49,087 nucleotides of DNA from a virus: IMG/VR virus record IMGVR_UViG_3300035180_001555, positions 1-49,087 of that record. One strand, given 5' to 3'. The notes beneath the pieces were generated by a model. The model was not told the DNA's origin and searched no databases. It saw only the letters and a program-made list of their open reading frames with translations. Positions 44,016-49,087 of the stretch are shown here, in pieces. A program made the position numbers and the translations under genes. The number at the start of each line of letters is the position of its first letter. Position 1 is the stretch's first letter.

Positions 44016-47000
44016 ATGGCACTAACTCCACGCAGCTACCCTCAGATTCTCGGACAAATTACGGCAGCTTACCTGAGCCGCCTTGGGCTTCCTTCCATGC
44101 CAGCGGGTGACCCGCTACTGTCTCTTTTCGAGGCGGCTGCACAGTCGGACCTTCGAAACACACAAGACAGGTTTAACGCGCTGCGCGATATTGCATTGCG
44201 TTTTGCTACGGGCCAGAAACTGCTTGACATTGGTGCCGACGAGAATGTGCCAATGCTTGGAGCTACTTCTGCCACTGGCACCGTTTCTATTGGTGACTCA
44301 AGTTTTACTAAAATTGCATCTGTTATTTACAGGGGCCTGCTTGCTCCTGTTTCGGGCTCAACCGTAATTGCCGTAGATGACGCTAGCGCTTTCCCTTCTG
44401 GCACATTTAGTGTCTATTTGGGTCGCGGAACCAGTAACTACGAGGGGCCTCTTACTGTAACGTCTAAAACAAACGCTGGCCCGTACTGGACGCTTAATCT
44501 TTCAACACCGACTTCACGTTTCCACGCTCTTGGAGAAGGCGTTATTGTCGCTCAAGGCGGGACCCGCCTTGTACCCGCTTCGACTGTTGTTCGTACTTCA
44601 GTAGGAAATTCCACCACCAGCGTACAGTTTGCGACCCAGTTTTCAGCCACTCTTCCTGATGGAGAGAATTTAATTACAGGCGTTCCTGTCGCGTGCCGTT
44701 CCATTGGAACTATCGGGAACGTACCTTCAGGCGCGATTCGCGAATTCGTTTCGGTACCATTTAGCGGCGCGACTGTAACTAACCCTACTAAGTTTTCGAC
44801 GGGTCTTGAGGTCGAAACCGAAGACCACTATAGGGACCGTATCCGTTTAGCTCGTGCCTCAAGGGCTAAGGGCACCGATACCGCAATTACATTTAATGTA
44901 ACGGGCGCTGTATCTTCTGACAATAAGCGAATTCTTTCTGCCTCAATGTATCACCCGGCTGGCGAACCGTCAACCCTTTACATCGACGACGGAACCGGAT
45001 ACGAAGAAACGTGGGAAGGAATTGCGACCGAAACTCTTGTCGAAAGCGCCGTAGGCGGCGAGCAGTTTTTCGATTTACTTAACAGACCAGTTCAAAAGGC
45101 TCAAGTCACAACAACGATTAGCTCTCCTTTTGAGCTAACTGACGGAAACCAACTAGCAGTAGTTGTCGGTGGCGTTGCCACCACACACTCCTTCTCGAAA
45201 GATTCATTCCGCTCTATCGGTAATGCTTCAGCGGAAGAAGTAGCAGCTTCCATTAACGGAAACTCTTCGCTCTTGTGGGGTGCGCGAGTTTCTAACTTGG
45301 GTGCCACGGTAAGCATTTTTGCGAAGGCCGACTCGCCAGAGGCTTTACAGGTAGTGAGCCCAGCCGGTACTGACGCCAATGTAAGCCTTGGTTTTTCGAC
45401 TGCTGTTTCTCAAACAATTTGGCTATACAAAAACGACGTTCTACTTAATAAAGACGGCGCGACAGCTTCAATAGTAACCGTCTCGAAAACTTTGTGGTCA
45501 AGCATTTCAAGCGGAGCCACGCTTGGACTTGTGGTTGATGGTGTGCCTGTATCAGTTACATTTAATGACATTGATTTTATTGGCACAGGCTACGTGTCTG
45601 TCTCGGCTGGAAACTCACTGGCGGCGTGGGCGACTGTATTTAACAAGAAAGTCCCGGGTGTTACTGCCACGGTTACGGGCTCGACCCTTGTTCTAACAAG
45701 CAATCGTGGTCGCTCCTCTCTAGCTAGTCTAAGTGTCGTTTCGGGTACAGTGTCAGGTATTTTCGCTACACTTAGCGCTACTGGCTCGGACTTGCAATAC
45801 TACTTTAATCGCAACACCGCAAGCGTGAAGCTTGTGTCCCCTCTTGTCGCCGGAGACAAGCTAGCAGCCGGAACCATTTCGACTCGCGGTTTCGTGGCTA
45901 CTCCTTCGTTCGCAACAACAATTGTTCCCGCAAGCTCTACAACTCGTAACGCTATTACGGGCGCCGAAGTTTGGATTGCCGTTGACGGCATTACTAGTCT
46001 GATTTCGGTTGGGGTTGCGGCTGGTTCGACCATTGCTGCGTCTAACTCTACAATCACTGGCCTTGCAATAACGAACTATCTGGCTACTTATACGGTGACT
46101 GGCGCTTTTGTCAACGTACAAGCTGGGGACTGGTTAATTGTTACTGATTCATCTGCGCCTACGGCCCAACAGGGCCTTTTCAGGATTCACTCAGCAACAA
46201 TCGACACCGTTTCTTTTGAAATGGCGGCTGTTCCGACTGGATTCACTTTAGCTACAGCCGGATTATTCGTGGTTCGTTCCACGGTCGAGCCCCAACGATT
46301 GATTGTAGCGAATGCTACTTACACGCCATCTTCAATGGCAACTTTCATTAACAATATGGGTTCGGCCGACAATCTTCACGGAGCCTTCGCCCAAGCTGTT
46401 GGCTCCAAGTGTAGGCTGGTTACTAGTTCGCAGGTAGGCTCTTTGGCTATTGTGGCTGGTAACCCTGCCGGGCTGGCCCTTTGGGGACTTGCTTCTACTG
46501 TGTCTAGCGCTAGCCATTTCGCTTCAGCGTCTTCGGCTTCTCAGATTGGCACACCTAGCTTTTATTGGTACGAAACAAATAGCAACAGTAACCTATTCCT
46601 TACTCCCGTTTCTGGTGCGGCGCCTAGTTCTGGCGGAATTGTAGTTGGTCTTGACCCAGCCAATTCACTTACGGCGTCGGCTTCGACTGGAGTCCTAATT
46701 GGGGCTAATACCGGCCACGTTTCTACGCTTTTGACTGTGTCTGGCACTGGCCTAATAACCGTTCGCGTGCCGGCTGTTAAGACTTGGTACGACAGCGACA
46801 GATATTTTGTTGCTTCCCCTTACCAGCTAACAGCACGAGATTCAATTGGAATCGTCGTAGATAGCGATGAGGTATCTAAGCGTTTTGTATTTAATACTTA
46901 TCGTAAAGTGGCACCTTCGACTACTACTTATGGGTCGAGTAACATTTTCCTTGACGCCGATAATGGTGGAGCATCATTGGCTACTGCCTTTGGGACCTCG

Positions 47001-49087
47001 TTTGACTGGGCGGACTTTGCTGTACACATGAAGGCTCGTGTACTTGCTGAGGGCATTTTGTGGCGCTACTATCGTCACGGTGCTGACGGCAACGGCACTC
47101 GACTCGAGTACGTTTACCCGACTACTGCTTCTCAGGAAGCTACAGTTTCAAGTTTTTCTCGTTCGGCCGGGGCCCCTTACGTGTCTATTACTCTCGCTTC
47201 TGGCGCGGCGAGGTCACTGACAACCCGCAGTTCGTCTTACGTTGGGTTTAGGCCTGTTTCCGGGCCTGACGCGAATAGTCTTTATACTTGGCTTTTTGTA
47301 TTTAACCTTCCGGTTACTTCCGGTTCACGTACAATTCGTATTAACTACACTTCTCGTGGGTCGGCTGCGTTTACTGGTGCTGTTTCTTCGACTTCTGGTG
47401 GAAGCGCAACCGTCGTGTCAGACAGCAATGCGGGTGGCTCTCCTGCCGCTTCGGGATTTATTACTGTCACTTCTCCCACTGGAACTTTCAGTGTAGGTGA
47501 TGCGCTAACGGGCGGCGGCTCTGCTACTGCGGCAAGTTCGACTTACGGTTACAGCGTTTTTACTCCGACTCTTCCTTCTGGAATTACTGACCACGGTCTT
47601 CAGGTGGGTGACTGGTTCTGGATACAGTCAACTGACGGCAATTTCCCTACTGGTTCACGTGGTATCTCTGCTCGTACTGCCACCACTATTTCGTTTGTCG
47701 ATACTCTACCTCTTACGTCCACCTTCGCTGGCACTGCCACCATTTCCAAGGATAATGCTGGAGAAGTGACTTTGTCAGGAACTTCTGCGACAGTTGGTGA
47801 CGTTTTCAGGTTCGGTATCGGTTCGACTACGATTGGCGGAAAAACTAAAACCCTCACAAACAGCAACTTGACTTTCCAGCTTCCGCTTCCGGGCGTCGGA
47901 GGCACTCTTATTTGGTCCCAAGGTACACTGTCTGCTTTCCCGCTAGCGGCAAATGCGACCTCAACGATTGTAGCTGCTGTAAACGCTACCGTCAATACTC
48001 CTGTGACCGGATACGAGGTCACTCCGGGCAATATCACTTGGGCTTCATACGAAGCTCCCCCGAACGGTCTTGGTGGCGCAACCCTTGCGTACTCGCTTAG
48101 CGATGGGTTAAACTGGGTTCAGTCCTACGACTCTGGTACTGGCGCGATGGTATTTAAAGATTCTCCATCTGCCGGGTTGGCGACTGGCAGCGATTGGATT
48201 GACGAAGACGTGCGCCTTGTTCCTTCTACCGCAAAGAACGTGGCTGACTACTTCCGTTCGCAAGCAGTTTCGGGGCTGTTTAACTCCGCTGAAGTAGTTG
48301 CAAATCGCAACAATGTTCAGGTATCTTCTCTGACAATGGGAGGAAGCGGAAGCGTGGTAGTGGACGCAGGTTCGGCCAATTCGGCTTCCGATGTCGCAAT
48401 CGGAACTTCTTTCTCTGGAATTACTTACGGTGCCATTTCCATTACGAATGCCTCATCGAACGGTCTAACTGCGGGCGGCTGGGTAAAACTGCAAAACTCG
48501 ACCACACAGCCCAAAAATATTATAACCTCCACGACCACAGCGACTATTACTTCAGGCGGCACCATTACCCTCGACACCTCGGCTTGGAAGTGGTCGGGAG
48601 GCATTGCCAGCGCTGCTTCTACTGGTCTTACTGTAAATATTGAAAACCACGGCAGATTTGCCGCTTATGTGTTTTCTGGTACCGTAACAGGAATTGCCAG
48701 TGTGAAAGAGGGCGATTACATGTACGTGACCGGAACTGTAAAGTCTTCAAATTCCGGTTGGTTCCAAGTAGTTCGAGTCAATTCGGCTCTCAATACAGTG
48801 TGGGTTGTTAATCCGCTTGTCGTACGTGAAACTTGTGTGGCCACTAACGTTTCTTTCTTGGACTACAACAGCACTGTTCCGGGAGACGTTTTACACATTG
48901 GCACTTCATCATGGGGTAGCGTTGGTAATTTTGCTGTGACGGGAATCAATTGGGCTAACCAGTACCAGTTTTACGTTGCTCCTGCGGGATTGGTAAACGC
49001 TTCAGGCCCCGCTCTCGGCACCGCTTACGGGCTTGTGAGTGTACAAGGTTCGCCTCTAACTCTTTACAAGAACATTTTGTCTGTATG
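44016..49087 (+). CDS. Giant baseplate J-like protein with repeated beta domains (partial, at least 1690 aa)
   Basis: Begins MALTPRSYPQILGQITAAYL and is open to the right edge of the window. The first about 350 residues have the baseplate-J pattern: LRDIALRFATGQKLLDIGAD, TRLVPASTVVRT, IGNVPSGAI and VETEDHYRDRIRLARASRAK with IATETLVESAVGGEQFFDLL. The rest is Thr/Ser/Gly/Val-rich with beta domains of varied length and recurring phrases, much longer than known baseplate-J wedge proteins (about 300-500 aa). It may extend from the baseplate to form part of the fibre-bearing rim. Frame continuity was checked at several points along its length. Confidence 0.8.
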   Translation, partial: MALTPRSYPQILGQITAAYLSRLGLPSMPAGDPLLSLFEAAAQSDLRNTQDRFNALRDIALRFATGQKLLDIGADENVPMLGATSATGTVSIGDSSFTKIASVIYRGLLAPVSGSTVIAVDDASAFPSGTFSVYLGRGTSNYEGPLTVTSKTNAGPYWTLNLSTPTSRFHALGEGVIVAQGGTRLVPASTVVRTSVGNSTTSVQFATQFSATLPDGENLITGVPVACRSIGTIGNVPSGAIREFVSVPFSGATVTNPTKFSTGLEVETEDHYRDRIRLARASRAKGTDTAITFNVTGAVSSDNKRILSASMYHPAGEPSTLYIDDGTGYEETWEGIATETLVESAVGGEQFFDLLNRPVQKAQVTTTISSPFELTDGNQLAVVVGGVATTHSFSKDSFRSIGNASAEEVAASINGNSSLLWGARVSNLGATVSIFAKADSPEALQVVSPAGTDANVSLGFSTAVSQTIWLYKNDVLLNKDGATASIVTVSKTLWSSISSGATLGLVVDGVPVSVTFNDIDFIGTGYVSVSAGNSLAAWATVFNKKVPGVTATVTGSTLVLTSNRGRSSLASLSVVSGTVSGIFATLSATGSDLQYYFNRNTASVKLVSPLVAGDKLAAGTISTRGFVATPSFATTIVPASSTTRNAITGAEVWIAVDGITSLISVGVAAGSTIAASNSTITGLAITNYLATYTVTGAFVNVQAGDWLIVTDSSAPTAQQGLFRIHSATIDTVSFEMAAVPTGFTLATAGLFVVRSTVEPQRLIVANATYTPSSMATFINNMGSADNLHGAFAQAVGSKCRLVTSSQVGSLAIVAGNPAGLALWGLASTVSSASHFASASSASQIGTPSFYWYETNSNSNLFLTPVSGAAPSSGGIVVGLDPANSLTASASTGVLIGANTGHVSTLLTVSGTGLITVRVPAVKTWYDSDRYFVASPYQLTARDSIGIVVDSDEVSKRFVFNTYRKVAPSTTTYGSSNIFLDADNGGASLATAFGTSFDWADFAVHMKARVLAEGILWRYYRHGADGNGTRLEYVYPTTASQEATVSSFSRSAGAPYVSITLASGAARSLTTRSSSYVGFRPVSGPDANSLYTWLFVFNLPVTSGSRTIRINYTSRGSAAFTGAVSSTSGGSATVVSDSNAGGSPAASGFITVTSPTGTFSVGDALTGGGSATAASSTYGYSVFTPTLPSGITDHGLQVGDWFWIQSTDGNFPTGSRGISARTATTISFVDTLPLTSTFAGTATISKDNAGEVTLSGTSATVGDVFRFGIGSTTIGGKTKTLTNSNLTFQLPLPGVGGTLIWSQGTLSAFPLAANATSTIVAAVNATVNTPVTGYEVTPGNITWASYEAPPNGLGGATLAYSLSDGLNWVQSYDSGTGAMVFKDSPSAGLATGSDWIDEDVRLVPSTAKNVADYFRSQAVSGLFNSAEVVANRNNVQVSSLTMGGSGSVVVDAGSANSASDVAIGTSFSGITYGAISITNASSNGLTAGGWVKLQNSTTQPKNIITSTTTATITSGGTITLDTSAWKWSGGIASAASTGLTVNIENHGRFAAYVFSGTVTGIASVKEGDYMYVTGTVKSSNSGWFQVVRVNSALNTVWVVNPLVVRETCVATNVSFLDYNSTVPGDVLHIGTSSWGSVGNFAVTGINWANQYQFYVAPAGLVNASGPALGTAYGLVSVQGSPLTLYKNILSV

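Noticed and set aside
1-49087. Stop-codon reassignment to explain the interrupted genes
   Set aside because: Interruptions involve TAA and TAG, and other genes in the window end normally with TAA, TAG and TGA.
1-49087. tRNA genes, CRISPR arrays, insertion sequences, integrase or attachment sites
   Set aside because: I looked for T-loop-like GGTTC-A-anticodon arms, repeated spacers and transposase/integrase motifs and saw none. A dedicated tRNA search should be run, because short tRNAs can be missed by eye.

Overview
This window is part of the genome of a large contractile-tailed (myovirus-type) bacteriophage. The evidence is an almost complete tail module on the + strand: sheath, inner tube, two tail-assembly-chaperone-like genes, tape measure, hub, spike, a gp25-like wedge domain and a baseplate-J-like giant. 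These are interleaved with leftward blocks of phage-style accessory and nucleic-acid genes. No terminase, portal or major capsid gene is visible, so the head module lies outside the window. Base composition is near 50% GC by eye. Many genes appear to start directly at the predicted transcription start (leaderless), with TAnnnT-type -10 boxes. That is common in actinobacteria and Deinococcus, so I suspect such a host, but this is inference only.

Layout. (1) 1-2092, + strand: tiny early-type genes, several with their own sigma70-like promoters, plus two remnants of a pentapeptide-repeat/DUF5758-like family. (2) 2089-10074, - strand: a tightly overlapping operon of about 20 small genes including a dNMP kinase, macro domain, PTH2 peptidyl-tRNA hydrolase and an XRE-like HTH protein. 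It is driven from a strong promoter at 10082-10111, and its first gene, a cyclic-phosphate receiver-like (cREC) gene, is broken. (3) 10129-12167, + strand: two virion-region genes, the first with a GGDEF-like domain. (4) 12283-13845, - strand: PIN-PhoH and a small gene. (5) 13883-24869, + strand: fibre/decoration-like proteins, a zinc-knuckle protein, tail sheath, tail tube and a holin-like pair, interrupted by one antisense membrane gene (23270-23557) with its own promoter and an adjacent terminator. (6) 24871-28776, - strand: AAA+ ATPase, RtcB RNA ligase and small genes. (7) 28897-31014, + strand: a membrane-anchored ClpP-like protease, a GNAT/zinc protein and a small gene. (8) 30908-34890, - strand: GNAT, RlaP-like nucleotidyltransferase, cytosolic ClpP-like protease, RNase HI, zincin and others. 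(9) 35001-49087, + strand: tail chaperones, tape measure, hub, spike, LysM-gp25 fusion and a baseplate-J giant that runs off the window.

The most striking pattern is regulatory. Twelve gaps in front of rightward (late, virion) genes or gene clusters carry the hexamer TAATCT preceded by a purine. In five cases it lies exactly 7 nt before the start codon, in one 8 nt, with no Shine-Dalgarno. Leftward and left-edge early genes instead use TTGaca-N17/18-TAnnnT promoters, and several of these also place ATG 6-9 nt after the -10 box. The two classes meet back to back at 10072-10131, 13843-13885 and 34888-34933. This looks like a dedicated late-promoter box combined with leaderless translation.

Functionally, the leftward genes look like a nucleotide and RNA-maintenance set (dNMP kinase, RNase HI, PIN-PhoH, RtcB, RlaP-like enzyme, macro domain, PTH2) that could keep tRNA and translation working during infection. 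The rightward genes build the tail, baseplate and lysis functions. At least five small genes are interrupted by in-frame stops or frameshifts, suggesting active decay of accessory genes, stop-codon readthrough or assembly error.
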